From: Aculops lycopersici | Taxonomy: Eukaryota; Arthropoda; Arachnida; Trombidiformes; Eriophyidae | Direction of reading: 5' to 3' | Assembly (NCBI GenBank): GCA_015350385.1 | Contig: WNKI01000002.1 | Coordinates: forward strand, 92,349 to 139,328 | Length of the DNA: 46,980 nt | Part shown: in pieces, positions 13,293-21,306 of the stretch | Numbering within the stretch: the stretch's first letter is position 1 | Layout of the letters: the number at the start of each line of letters is the position of its first letter | Notes under the pieces: generated by a model | Database searches by the model: none | The model's input: the letters and a program-made list of their open reading frames with translations, nothing else | Told to the model about the DNA's origin: nothing | Made by a program: the position numbers and the translations under genes

Positions 13293-14301
13293 CTGTTCGA
13301 AGTGAGACGACTCTCTTGCTCAGCAAGTTGCTGTACTCTTAGCTTCCTCTTCTCCTCTCGATATTAATTTCAATTTCTTCTATTGCAGATAGACCTTCTT
13401 TCAAGCAGGATAATACAATATTCTATTTTATTCTCGACCACCTGTTTACAGCACAACACTAAACTCCCCAACTCCTTTCCTCACTATCACACGTTGACTT
13501 GCCAATGTAGTGAGTCTATCAAAAGATTGTATTCGGTGATACCCATTTGTAGACCAAAGAAGCCATTTGCTGATTGGTTAGAGTAGCGAACGTATTTTTA
13601 GACCTAAATATTGAAGTTGAGTTACCAGTTGTGTAATTACTAATGAGATTCGCTAGAATAGTTTACCTCATCTCTTTAAAATAGAATAATGGCGTGTCCA
13701 ACTGCAGCTTGCGTGTTTACTTGGATTGGGCCAGTAGGTCAGATGGCTAACCGGTTAGTTTTGCTTCAGATTACAAGCACTAGCTGGCATCAAACAAATT
13801 GGAATGGTTGCGTCACTGTCGATAGGGCCGCCCTTCACTCTCTCATATCTCATATCTCATATCTCGTATCACTCACTACTCTCAATCTCTCACCTACACG
13901 TCGTCTCATCTGGGCCTCAAGCAACACGAGAGCTCATTCTCTGACTGAATGACCACTGTAGCAGCACACAATCCTCAAACCGCCGACATGCCTCCGAAAC
14001 TTACAAAACACCGGAACGACTAGAGCTAGTAACCACGAGATTCTCGAGCTAGCGGAGACTGCGCAGTACCGAGCTCGAGGCGAGCGATCGGGTAGCCAAA
14101 GCCGCCACCTAGGAGTTGGAAATTAGACTCGAATCCTCACGGAAAGATATGTATCTGTAATGCGACTGATAGATTTAACGAAATTATTGAAATTAGCTGT
14201 GGATTAAAGTATAAAGAGAGTTCTAGGATGGATGAAAATATCATTATGATGGACAATCATTTTTTCATTTGCTTGGTAGTTATTTAGAGAATCAGCGACA
14301 G
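13293..14301. other. Intergenic region upstream of the GABA-B exon and downstream of the HP1 gene
   Basis: No convincing gene. It should hold the GABA-B 5' leader or promoter (minus strand) and the HP1 3' UTR. A CTCATAT-type tandem run lies at about 13841-13870, and a short inverted repeat (CTCGAGCT/AGCTCGAG) at 14042-14079. I could not pick a TATA box or a canonical poly(A) signal with confidence. Confidence 0.5.
13841..13870. repeat. CTCATAT short tandem repeat
   Basis: Three to four imperfect copies of a 7-8 nt unit, directly visible. Confidence 0.7.
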
Positions 14302-15408
14302 CTAATTCGCCGTCTCTGAGGCGATAAGCTTGTCTAATTCATTTGATTTCTGAGGGACGTGTACATTCTTCTCTACCCATCTAATATGCTTCATGTAAAA
14401 ATCAATCACTTTGCTTGGAAACATCCTGTTAGCCATGGAACAACGAATAAAAGCTGACCGACTGGAATTGGCTAAACTTATCAGAAAATATCTCACTCCA
14501 TTGGCCTCTGTGAGGCCCATGATATCGTTAACTTCGTAGTCCACATGGTCGTCATGTTTGTGCCTAATTACTGACGGTCTTCCAATGAGAAGACCTTTGT
14601 GATTGGTGAAACCATTTGTTGATTTCTTTTGGTGTTCGATGTACAATTCGGGTATAGTTGGCATATTTGCCCCCTCCTTTCTATATTTCTTGCCAGTCAC
14701 TTCTGCTCTTATATCTAAGAATTTCGACATCGCCTCCTCACAAAAACCCAAATTTTCAATAGGTTCCCATGAGTTGTCTCTGGACGAGTATCTCTTCCAT
14801 TTAACCAGATATAATGCCGTACCACGACTATCAACCTTTTTGTCCAATATCCTCTCAACCTCATACTCCTTTTCCTTGAATAATACCAAATCATCAGCAG
14901 GAGCCTCAGCCGCTTTTCTCGTCTGACTTGCGAGGTAGTCTAGTTCCATTGGACTGAGGGCAGGTATCATTTCATCTTGAACTTCCATCGGAATGTCCTC
15001 GGCGGACTCTGAGTCGGCACTTTCAGTTAGCGCAAAAGGACGTGGCGGTTCGGCTTCGGGAGAGTCTGGAGCTGGCAGAAAAGGATCATCTGCCAGGTTG
15101 CCTCCATCGGTTTGGTCGATGTTTCCATGATTAGGCTGGTGGTTTGGCTGATTGTTGCTCAAGGTGTCTTGATACTCCGAAATACTACTAGACTTATCTC
15201 CTTCTTGATGATTTGCTTTGTCTTGTTGTTCTGTCAGCCCATTTAGCTGTCCTGTGTCATCATCTTCGCTTGCTAATTTATTCTGAGTTTCTACTTCGTC
15301 CATTATCTTTTCGTGAACCGATTCTCTTATAGATGCTAGAGTATCATGGATATCACGAGAGTCCTCGTCGTCTGGCGAGTCCATGGTTTTGGAATTGTAG
15401 TCGTCCAT
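14302..15408 (-). CDS. HP1-family chromodomain and chromoshadow protein with acidic N-terminal extension
   Basis: A 368-residue single-exon protein. HP1 proteins bind methylated histone H3 Lys9 through the chromodomain and dimerise through the chromoshadow domain, building heterochromatin. Residues 1-178 form an acidic, Gln/Asn/Ser-rich extension. The chromodomain is at about 180-233 and keeps the aromatic cage (Tyr182, Trp204, Tyr207) and the Trp-Glu-Pro motif at 214-216, so H3K9me binding is expected. A short linker (about 240-288) leads to a chromoshadow domain at about 290-346, recognisable by Asp-Ile-Met-Gly-Leu-Thr and the final Val-Ile-x-Phe-Tyr...Arg-Trp helix. Canonical HP1 proteins are about 160-210 residues with only a short tail before the chromodomain, so the long extension is unusual. 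The ATG at 15408 is preceded by an acceptor-like CAG, so a leader intron is possible. The gene is divergent from Maelstrom. Orthology to a specific HP1 isoform is not resolved. Confidence 0.9.
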   Translation of the reverse strand: MDDYNSKTMDSPDDEDSRDIHDTLASIRESVHEKIMDEVETQNKLASEDDDTGQLNGLTEQQDKANHQEGDKSSSISEYQDTLSNNQPNHQPNHGNIDQTDGGNLADDPFLPAPDSPEAEPPRPFALTESADSESAEDIPMEVQDEMIPALSPMELDYLASQTRKAAEAPADDLVLFKEKEYEVERILDKKVDSRGTALYLVKWKRYSSRDNSWEPIENLGFCEEAMSKFLDIRAEVTGKKYRKEGANMPTIPELYIEHQKKSTNGFTNHKGLLIGRPSVIRHKHDDHVDYEVNDIMGLTEANGVRYFLISLANSSRSAFIRCSMANRMFPSKVIDFYMKHIRWVEKNVHVPQKSNELDKLIASETAN

Positions 15409-15710
15409 CTGTGCTGAAGATTATGTGAGCTTCTAATCCAAAGATATCTGATAAGAATATCTAAAACGAATATCTGACGTAACAATAACACGAACAATAA
15501 TATAATATCGGTACCGATTGAGATTCGTTTTGCAGAGCGTAAAATCGTTTATTTGTATTTGTTCGCGCATGTACAGTATTTTGCACCGAGGAATCCAGCT
15601 GTCTGCTGAAGAAGTGCGACCGCCCGGTCGCGTGCCGAAAAAGGCGGGGCTAGCTGAGCCCAGGCGGACGATCATCCCGGGTGGGTGTGCTCCTTAAGCC
15701 CGCTCAGTAA

Positions 15711-15717
15711 TATAAAA
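15711..15717 (+). promoter_or_regulatory. TATA box, probable Maelstrom promoter
   Basis: TATAAAA on the plus strand, with a TCAC initiator-like sequence about 30 bp downstream. It lies about 320 bp before the Maelstrom ATG and upstream of a plausible leader intron. Confidence 0.5.
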
Positions 15718-15933
15718 CCGCTGTTCACATCACAACAAAATAAAACTCACTTCGGATACAGAATTCAACAATGTATCTTGATGTGCCCGATGGACATGCG
15801 TGTGTCCAAGTTACGCGATAAATAACACACGAGGAAAAAAGCACACAAATAGGTATTGCAATTTGCGAACGGGTGAAAGCGCGCGAAGACAACTTGGTCG
15901 CGGTTACACGAGACTGCGTGGCGATCCTAACAG

Positions 15934-16024
15934 GTTAAGTTTGACCCTTGGACAAGATGAGAAATAACATTCCGCTCAAAATCATTTGGATTTTTAAATA
16001 TCATACATGAACAAGTAAATTTAG
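15934..16024 (+). other. Candidate leader intron of the Maelstrom gene
   Basis: CAG|GTTAAG at 15933/15934 is a good donor and TTTAG at 16024 a plausible acceptor, giving a 91-bp intron ending 9 nt before the ATG. Joining the exons places an in-frame TAA just upstream, so this exon would not add coding sequence and would leave 16034 as the first start. Not verified by transcript data. Confidence 0.35.
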
Positions 16025-16033
16025 TCACATAAT

Positions 16034-17047
16034 ATGAGCAAGCAATACGTTGCCCAAAGTATTCTAGACGATTGGCAAGTGTCCCCAAGAGAGAGTGATT
16101 GGGCCAACTATGATGAACCTCATGTTGAGTATCGCGAACATGTGAAGAATTTTCTCCGAGGGATCCCAACTAAAACCTTAAGGAAGAAAGCTTTTTTTAC
16201 CATTTCGACAAATGTCCTATGTGCCGACCAAGACTCTTCCGATGACACACTGCCACCAGCAGTTCGAGACATTTACCTACCTCTAGAGATATCTTTGACC
16301 AAATGGTCACTATCATTGGGTAAAATACCTATTGAAGACCGTGAGATACTGAGTAAGACATGGATGATAAATCCTGGCAAGCCTACCAGAGGTTCTATTT
16401 GTATTTCTATGGATCATGCAAAATTGACACACAAGATCGATATAAAGCCTGACGACACGGATAATCCATATGTCTCATATGATCTGAACAAAGTTGTCTC
16501 AGAGATAAACCAAATTCTCACATCGGAGAGGATTGTTTTCTCCTCAACTGTCCGTCATATTCGCCAAGATCTCGGCTGCCTCAAGTGGCTAAATATTCAA
16601 ACTGGATCCAAGACAAAACCGATACGAGTTTACGGGATTGAGGATCTGTTTGTATGTCTCATTCATCGACTCAAGGCCGATTGTCCGTATTACATTGGTC
16701 GAGGTTTGGCAATGCATAAATTGACCACTAGTCTAAATGTCTACGACCCAGAACTGATGTGTGACTACCATAGAGTTCTGGCCGAAACCGACGAGGGCCA
16801 GTGTAGTTGTTGTGCCAGTTGCTTGAGTATCAGCCACTCTCATGTCGTGATTGATAATGTTTGCAATTTCACAGGATTGTGGAAGGAGCTTGATGGATCG
16901 CCAAACGGCGATGCATCACTACCTAAATCAGATAGCTCAAGTCAAGTGAATACAAACAAGTCGAAGCAATCTGAAGTTGGCCAATCAGTGCAAGACCCGC
17001 TTTCATCGCAATTTGACAAACTCAACATCTCTCAAGACACCAAATAA
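16034..17047 (+). CDS. mael: Maelstrom homologue
   Basis: A 337-residue protein matching the Maelstrom family, which acts in germline piRNA silencing and nuage and, in flies, in transcriptional silencing downstream of Piwi. Residues about 20-43 (Ser-Asp-Trp-Ala ... Tyr-x-Glu) resemble the second half of the Maelstrom HMG box; the first half is absent. The MAEL domain, an RNase H-like fold with a Glu-Cys-His-Cys zinc site, runs from about 80 to 285. Glu85 in Leu-Pro-Leu-Glu-Ile-Ser-Leu fits the Glu position, followed by a conserved Asn-Pro-Gly and Leu-Thr-His (131-133). Cys243 and His246 in Cys-Asp-Tyr-His, and a Cys among 257-263, are candidates for the remaining ligands. The last 50 residues are a Ser/Asn-rich tail. 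An in-frame TAG lies 12-10 nt upstream of the ATG, so 16034 is the likely start. The gene is head to head with the HP1 gene. Confidence 0.85.
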   Translation: MSKQYVAQSILDDWQVSPRESDWANYDEPHVEYREHVKNFLRGIPTKTLRKKAFFTISTNVLCADQDSSDDTLPPAVRDIYLPLEISLTKWSLSLGKIPIEDREILSKTWMINPGKPTRGSICISMDHAKLTHKIDIKPDDTDNPYVSYDLNKVVSEINQILTSERIVFSSTVRHIRQDLGCLKWLNIQTGSKTKPIRVYGIEDLFVCLIHRLKADCPYYIGRGLAMHKLTTSLNVYDPELMCDYHRVLAETDEGQCSCCASCLSISHSHVVIDNVCNFTGLWKELDGSPNGDASLPKSDSSSQVNTNKSKQSEVGQSVQDPLSSQFDKLNISQDTK

Positions 17048-17048
17048 A
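17043..17048 (+). terminator. AATAAA overlapping the Maelstrom stop codon
   Basis: The hexamer overlaps the TAA stop. If used, the 3' UTR would be only about 10-30 nt. No other clear AATAAA follows within several hundred bases, so this may be the real signal. Confidence 0.4.
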
Positions 17049-18012
17049 TGTCGTCGAGCTATGTATCTAATATCAATTGTGTTTTTTTGCAACAGACTAA
17101 TCTAAATAACGCATTAATTGCAATCTGCAGTTTGAGTTGAACTTAAGTTGAGCCTGGATTTGAGGGTCAGACAGAGAAGAGTAACAATGTAAGCAAACGC
17201 ACAGGATGTAATGCAATCAAATGCTTCCCCTCTAAACAATAATGATGGTGCTAAAAGTCAAAACAAATGTAACTTGCTAACATTGTGATGTCCCATTTTC
17301 CAAAATATCGACAATGTATCCAGTTACCATTCCGCTCTGACTTTGAGTGTCGTCTCGGCAACTTGTTGCTCACCGTCCGTGTCACTCCATCTATTTTACA
17401 AACTGAATTAGCCTTATTTGATACAAACACTAGTCATGTCGTGTTTGTGTATGAATAGTGTTTCAGCTTGTATCAAGTGGAAATCGTACAAGTGCTGTGG
17501 GCGGAATATAGCCAGTCAATCCCAAGCGACTCACATTGCAGTTTGCCGGCAATAATCCACGGCAGCGATGCGAGCGCATAGCGCCCATCCTTAAGCTTGA
17601 TGCATCCGATCGCCCAGCTTGAGTAGCACTCTAGGGAGGTGATGTAATTTTTGCAATTTTGCTTATTAATCCCAAAGAGCAGCGAGTGTGAATGTAATTT
17701 GCAAAATCTAGTGCACTCTCTAAGTGCAATATGCTGTAGATAGCGCGACATGTGCGCGAAAGTGAGAATATTTGTCGCGTTGTTCTTTAGCATAGTGAGT
17801 GGCCCAGTTACTGCGACAATCTTGAGAAAAGAGTAGAGAGCTAAAAAGGATTACAGATTGGCAAAGTTGAATTGCCCACCGACTTGTGGATTAGTCTTAT
17901 AGCATTAGATGTATATACCAATTACAACGCCCTAATTTGTCAGATGCACAATAAGAGCTTTGTAATCTCACCACTGCCTTGATAAATCGATAAGTATCAT
18001 TGGAAGAAGACT
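17049..18012. other. Intergenic region between Maelstrom and the nucleoside transporter
   Basis: About 960 bp without a supported gene. A 106-codon minus-strand open frame (17473-17793) starts with ATG and has varied composition, including several cysteines, but no recognisable domain and no visible promoter or poly(A) context. I treat it as probably non-coding. Confidence 0.5.
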
Positions 18013-18019
18013 TATATAA
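18013..18019 (+). promoter_or_regulatory. TATA box of the nucleoside transporter gene
   Basis: TATATAA lies about 30 bp before a pyrimidine-flanked initiator-like region (about 18042-18052) and about 115 bp before the ATG at 18133. That spacing suits a short leader. Confidence 0.5.
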
Positions 18020-18132
18020 GCAACTAGCTCCTGAGCACGTCCATTTAGTTCAACTTAAATTTTTATGACATCTATCATATGACAAGATAAATTATAGCAC
18101 ATTTATTGGAATATTAATTGAACAATCTCAAG

Positions 18133-19656
18133 ATGGCCTCAACAAACTATGAGCTTCGCGATATAAAACAAGGTGAGAGCGATAAGGGAAGTAGGAAGGA
18201 TCAACTACCGGAGGTTGTTATAGTTAGTGGGAAAACAGATAACTTTGGCCGTCCCATCGATAAGCACAGTTTGGTATTTATTATTCTATTGATACATGGC
18301 GTTGGAACTCTGATGCCATGGAATATGTTCATAAATGCCGAAGATTATTTTAGAAACTACAAGTTGGCAAGTCCAAAGGCAAGTGCAAATGGAACCTCAC
18401 TGTCGCAAGTTGACGAGAAAGAGTTATCAGATTTAAGACAAAGCTTCTTGTCTTGGTTGGGTCTTGCCTCACAGTTGCCGAATGTTCTATTCAACGGATT
18501 GAATCTAATTGTAAATATGGGCTCTGGTAATCTCATGCTGCGAGTTAACCTAACACTTATAGCCGAGGCGGTCATCTTCCTGATTACCATCATATTAGCA
18601 ATTGTGGATTCTTCTCAATGGCCACGTGCATTCTTCTACATAACACTGCTCTCGGTTGCTGTTCTCAACATGGCCAGTGGAATCTATCAAAATTGTATCT
18701 TTGGAACTGGTGCAAAGTTTCCAGGTACCTATACAAATGCCATTTTAACCGGGTCCAATATTAGTGGAACTTTCACCTCAACAGTGGCCCTGTTATCAAT
18801 TTGGCTAGCGCCTGAACCACAGGTTGCTGCCATATATTACTTTATTACAGCTCTAGTCGTGATATTCATTTGCCTTGTCAGTTATAACTACCTGCCACAC
18901 AACAGCTTCTTCCGGCACCATGACCAATCAGATAGCGGAAAAGAAGTTCACTTAGAGATTGCGCATATCGACCCTCAACCATCGATTCCGCAACAAGCTA
19001 CTAATAACAACGAGGCCACAAAGGATGAGATACCTGATACATTGAGGGAAACTGTTGACGCTATGGTGCCAAAGCCCAAGGTAAATGCAGAGGAAGAAGC
19101 AACTTTCATGTCGGAGCTGAACAAGAAGTGGATCGTGCTAACCAAGTGTTGGCCTCAATGTCTCAATGTCTTTTTGACATTCTATATAACACTTGCCCTA
19201 TTTCCAGCAATCTTGGTCGATATCAAACAAGTTGGCGACACCTTCAGCGAAAAATACTTCTGTCCATTCAATTGCTTCTTTTTGTTCAACTTTTTTGCCA
19301 TGATTGGTAATGTAATCTCAAATTGGACCACTTGGCCGGGAAAAGATCGAGTTTGGATCCTGGTTGTTGCACGTGTTCTGTTCGTGCCCCTATTCTTGTT
19401 CTGCAACTACAGTCCGAACAACAGGACATGGCCGATACTTATTAAGAGCGACTCAATTTACATCATAGCAAACATACTTCTAGCAGCATCTTCCGGTTAC
19501 CTAAGCAGTCTATGCATGATGTTTGCATCAAGCGGCTTAAAACCAGATGAAGCACCAAAAGCTGGAATGTTAGCCGCTTTCTTCCTCGTGTTTGGTATCT
19601 TTTCAGGAATCAACTCATCTTTCATCTTAAGATGGATCGTCAACATAGGTCATTAG
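18133..19656 (+). CDS. Equilibrative nucleoside transporter (ENT, SLC29 family)
   Basis: A 507-residue single-exon membrane protein that should move nucleosides across the plasma or an internal membrane. It has about 11 hydrophobic segments and the ENT landmarks: Gly-x-Gly-Thr-Leu-Met-Pro-Trp-Asn in TM1 (about 56-64), the TM4-TM5 block with Gln-Asn-x-x-Phe-Gly (about 186-191) and Ser-Asn-Ile-Ser-Gly (208-212), a long hydrophilic TM6-TM7 loop (about 256-330), Thr-Trp-Pro-Gly-Lys-Asp after TM8, and Leu-x-Ser-Leu-Cys-Met-Met-Phe near the end. Length is normal for the family (450-520). In TM8 the motif Phe-Asn-x-Phe-Asp-x-x-Gly-Arg of human ENT1 is changed: the Asp is Ala389 and the Arg is Asn393. 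Both residues are important for transport in characterised members, so activity may be altered. The first ATG is 18133. The gene is convergent with NXF. Confidence 0.95.
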   Translation: MASTNYELRDIKQGESDKGSRKDQLPEVVIVSGKTDNFGRPIDKHSLVFIILLIHGVGTLMPWNMFINAEDYFRNYKLASPKASANGTSLSQVDEKELSDLRQSFLSWLGLASQLPNVLFNGLNLIVNMGSGNLMLRVNLTLIAEAVIFLITIILAIVDSSQWPRAFFYITLLSVAVLNMASGIYQNCIFGTGAKFPGTYTNAILTGSNISGTFTSTVALLSIWLAPEPQVAAIYYFITALVVIFICLVSYNYLPHNSFFRHHDQSDSGKEVHLEIAHIDPQPSIPQQATNNNEATKDEIPDTLRETVDAMVPKPKVNAEEEATFMSELNKKWIVLTKCWPQCLNVFLTFYITLALFPAILVDIKQVGDTFSEKYFCPFNCFFLFNFFAMIGNVISNWTTWPGKDRVWILVVARVLFVPLFLFCNYSPNNRTWPILIKSDSIYIIANILLAASSGYLSSLCMMFASSGLKPDEAPKAGMLAAFFLVFGIFSGINSSFILRWIVNIGH

Positions 19657-19762
19657 ATCAAACAACCTATGAATTGACTAGCAATGGCAACAGATTATAT
19701 TAAAGGTTGTACTTAATTTAACATTTATATTCACTCACTTGAGAATTTTTCAGGTCCAAGAT

Positions 19763-19768
19763 AATAAA
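19763..19768 (+). terminator. Poly(A) signal of the ENT gene
   Basis: AATAAA lies about 107 nt after the ENT stop codon in an AT-rich stretch, consistent with a short 3' UTR that ends before the convergent NXF gene. Confidence 0.6.
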
Positions 19769-19862
19769 TTAATATCATAAATTTCTACAAAAATTCATTC
19801 GTTTGAACTCGAACTCATTAATGAGCTCACTATGATTTCATTCATTTAATGTTATTAGTTCC

Positions 19863-19868
19863 TTTATT
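19863..19868 (-). terminator. Poly(A) signal of the NXF-like gene
   Basis: AATAAA on the minus strand about 24 nt after the NXF stop codon. The two convergent 3' UTRs can both fit within the 235-bp spacer. Confidence 0.55.
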
Positions 19869-19891
19869 GTTCTTCGATCTTCGTGTCGTCC

Positions 19892-20857
19892 TCAGGGTAT
19901 AAAATAGTCTTGTGGAATTTGTCCTGTCTCGGATAAGCTCGTGAACATTGCCATGGCTGAGTTTTCATCCCATTTACTTTCGTCAAGGAGTTGTTTCGTA
20001 CCTCTCCTATTCATCCGTGTCTTTGTCATCATAGTTTGCAACAAATTCTCTTGAGCCCTCGATAATGAATCACTATTATTTGTGGATGGCGTGGATGTGT
20101 TTGCTCTATTTGTAGGTGTATTTGAATTGATCCTCTTGGATATCATTGAATCGTGGTGATATCTTTTAATTTGGTCGGGTGTTGGTGTTTGTAACATGAA
20201 TAAATCATTGAATATTACATAAATTGGTTCGCCCATTTTATCAACTGAAGTTTGTTTTACGATAAATATCCTTGTGAAAGCTCTCAATGGATTCTTTTCC
20301 TCTACAGTATCCTTAAAAACACCTGTGATTACAATGTGCATACAAATAACAGACAATGGATTGGCAATGTAATATGGAACATCGATTGTGAGATATTCAA
20401 CCAGGTGTTCTGTGTTTGGGTATAGGGCTAATTGTCGTGCAATATTATCATTGGCATGCACCAATAAACTGAGCCGATTCTCTGGGGGAACTAGGAGTAA
20501 ATTTCTTCCTTGAGTTGGCAGCGGAACGGCAGCCGAGAATGAGAAAAAGGCATCGGGGCTATATAAAGACTGCAAGTTCGTTCGACCAGGAAGATCGAAT
20601 ATTTCATAGTAGGATTTGATGAACTTCTTTGCTAACATTTTGATTTTACCATCGCCGGGTAATGTTGCTATTGATGATGTTATTGTATTGTTCCTAACAA
20701 ATTTGTATTTCTTATTCTGCAATCTATCCACTGCTTTCGGGTTGTAAACGCTGACCTTTGTTCCAAGTCTTTGGTGGACTGGAATTGTATCATTTTGATT
20801 CCTGGGGGTGGCCTTGAAATTTGTTTGAGTTCTACCCCTACCACGACCACGAGGCAT
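19892..20857 (-). CDS. Short NXF (nuclear RNA export factor) family protein: NTF2-like and UBA-like domains only
   Basis: A 321-residue protein matching the C-terminal half of NXF1/TAP, the mRNA export receptor that heterodimerises with NXT1/p15 and binds FG nucleoporins. Residues 1-25 are Arg/Gly-rich like NXF N-termini. After a linker, the NTF2-like domain runs from about 73 to 230 (Phe-Ile-x-x-Tyr-Tyr-x-Ile-Phe-Asp at the start; Phe-Lys-Asp and Leu-Arg-Ala-Phe-Thr-Arg-x-Phe near 181-197; Phe-Asn-Asp-Leu-Phe near 216-220). A Ser/Thr/Asn-rich linker leads to the UBA-like TAP-C domain (about 266-321), with Trp-Asp in the loop that binds FG repeats in NXF1. The RRM and leucine-rich repeats of a full-length NXF (about 600 residues) are absent from this exon. 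The ATG at 20857 is the first in frame, about 25 nt after a strong acceptor, so upstream exons cannot be fully excluded. Convergent with ENT. Confidence 0.85.
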   Translation of the reverse strand: MPRGRGRGRTQTNFKATPRNQNDTIPVHQRLGTKVSVYNPKAVDRLQNKKYKFVRNNTITSSIATLPGDGKIKMLAKKFIKSYYEIFDLPGRTNLQSLYSPDAFFSFSAAVPLPTQGRNLLLVPPENRLSLLVHANDNIARQLALYPNTEHLVEYLTIDVPYYIANPLSVICMHIVITGVFKDTVEEKNPLRAFTRIFIVKQTSVDKMGEPIYVIFNDLFMLQTPTPDQIKRYHHDSMISKRINSNTPTNRANTSTPSTNNSDSLSRAQENLLQTMMTKTRMNRRGTKQLLDESKWDENSAMAMFTSLSETGQIPQDYFIP

Positions 20858-20882
20858 TGTGGAGTTCTTACGGTTGTCTCGT

Positions 20883-20962
20883 CTGAAGAAAAAGGAGTTT
20901 TCAATCAATATTTGTTATGTCAGTCTTTGCAATCTAGTCAATTTAATTAGCAATATATGTAC
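20883..20962 (-). other. Candidate 80-bp intron in the leader of the NXF-like gene
   Basis: On the minus strand a donor GGAG|GTACAT (boundary 20963/20962) and an acceptor with pyrimidine tract TTTTTCTTCAG (boundary 20883/20882) define an 80-bp interval. The spliced frame stays open upstream for about 30 codons, then meets TGA near 21055 with no ATG. This fits a non-coding leader exon better than a lost RRM/LRR exon. Unverified. Confidence 0.4.
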
Positions 20963-21221
20963 CTCCAATCGCTTCGAAAAGGTGATGGCCTGACAATAAT
21001 CAATAAGATGTTAGTTCGTCTCGATAGATGTTGATATATTGGGACATGAAATCGATGCGAGTCTCATGAAGCGGTTGCCTTTCTATTACCACATGGCGGC
21101 TACAGCAACCGCAGTTTGTGAAAGAAGAAAAGTGAACGTGCAAATTTTCGGGGAAGTGAGGAATGAGAAAGTTGCAGGGAAATACACCGTGTCGCCTGTT
21201 GGCGCCCATCAAACTGTTATC

Positions 21222-21295
21222 GCCCGGGTGATGTAGTTGGTTATCATATCTGCTTTACACGCAGAAGGTCCTCGGTTCGAACCCGAGCTCGGGCA
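21222..21295 (+). tRNA. tRNA-Val (anticodon UAC)
   Basis: A complete 74-nt cloverleaf. The 7-bp acceptor stem is GCCCGGG/CTCGGGC with one G-U pair. The D-arm region matches eukaryotic tRNA-Val, the anticodon stem TCTGC/GCAGA encloses TTTACAC (anticodon TAC), and the T-arm CTCGG/CCGAG encloses TTCGAAC. No intron and no encoded CCA. Internal A and B boxes are present, and a run of six T starts at 21301. Confidence 0.97.
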
Positions 21296-21300
21296 GTGTC

Positions 21301-21306
21301 TTTTTT
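21301..21306 (+). terminator. RNA polymerase III terminator of tRNA-Val
   Basis: Six consecutive T residues start 6 nt after the tRNA discriminator base, the usual Pol III stop. Confidence 0.85.

Larger units (their letters stand above)
15409..16033. promoter_or_regulatory. Divergent promoter region between the HP1 and Maelstrom genes
   Basis: A 625-bp spacer separates the two start codons. It contains a GC-rich block (about 15600-15690) with a 6-bp hairpin at 15616-15631 and a GGCGGGGC box, a CRE-like TGACGTAA near 15475, and a plus-strand TATA box at 15711-15717. A short open frame (15433-15675, minus) shows no similarity I recognise and is more likely HP1 leader than a gene. Shared regulation of the two genes is inference from the arrangement. 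Confidence 0.55.

Noticed and set aside
15433..15675. 80-codon minus-strand frame upstream of HP1
   Set aside because: It ends before the HP1 start, has no similarity and lies in the likely leader or promoter; at most an upstream ORF.
17473..17793. 106-codon minus-strand frame between Maelstrom and ENT
   Set aside because: Mixed composition, but no domain, no promoter or poly(A) context; plausible by chance at this length.
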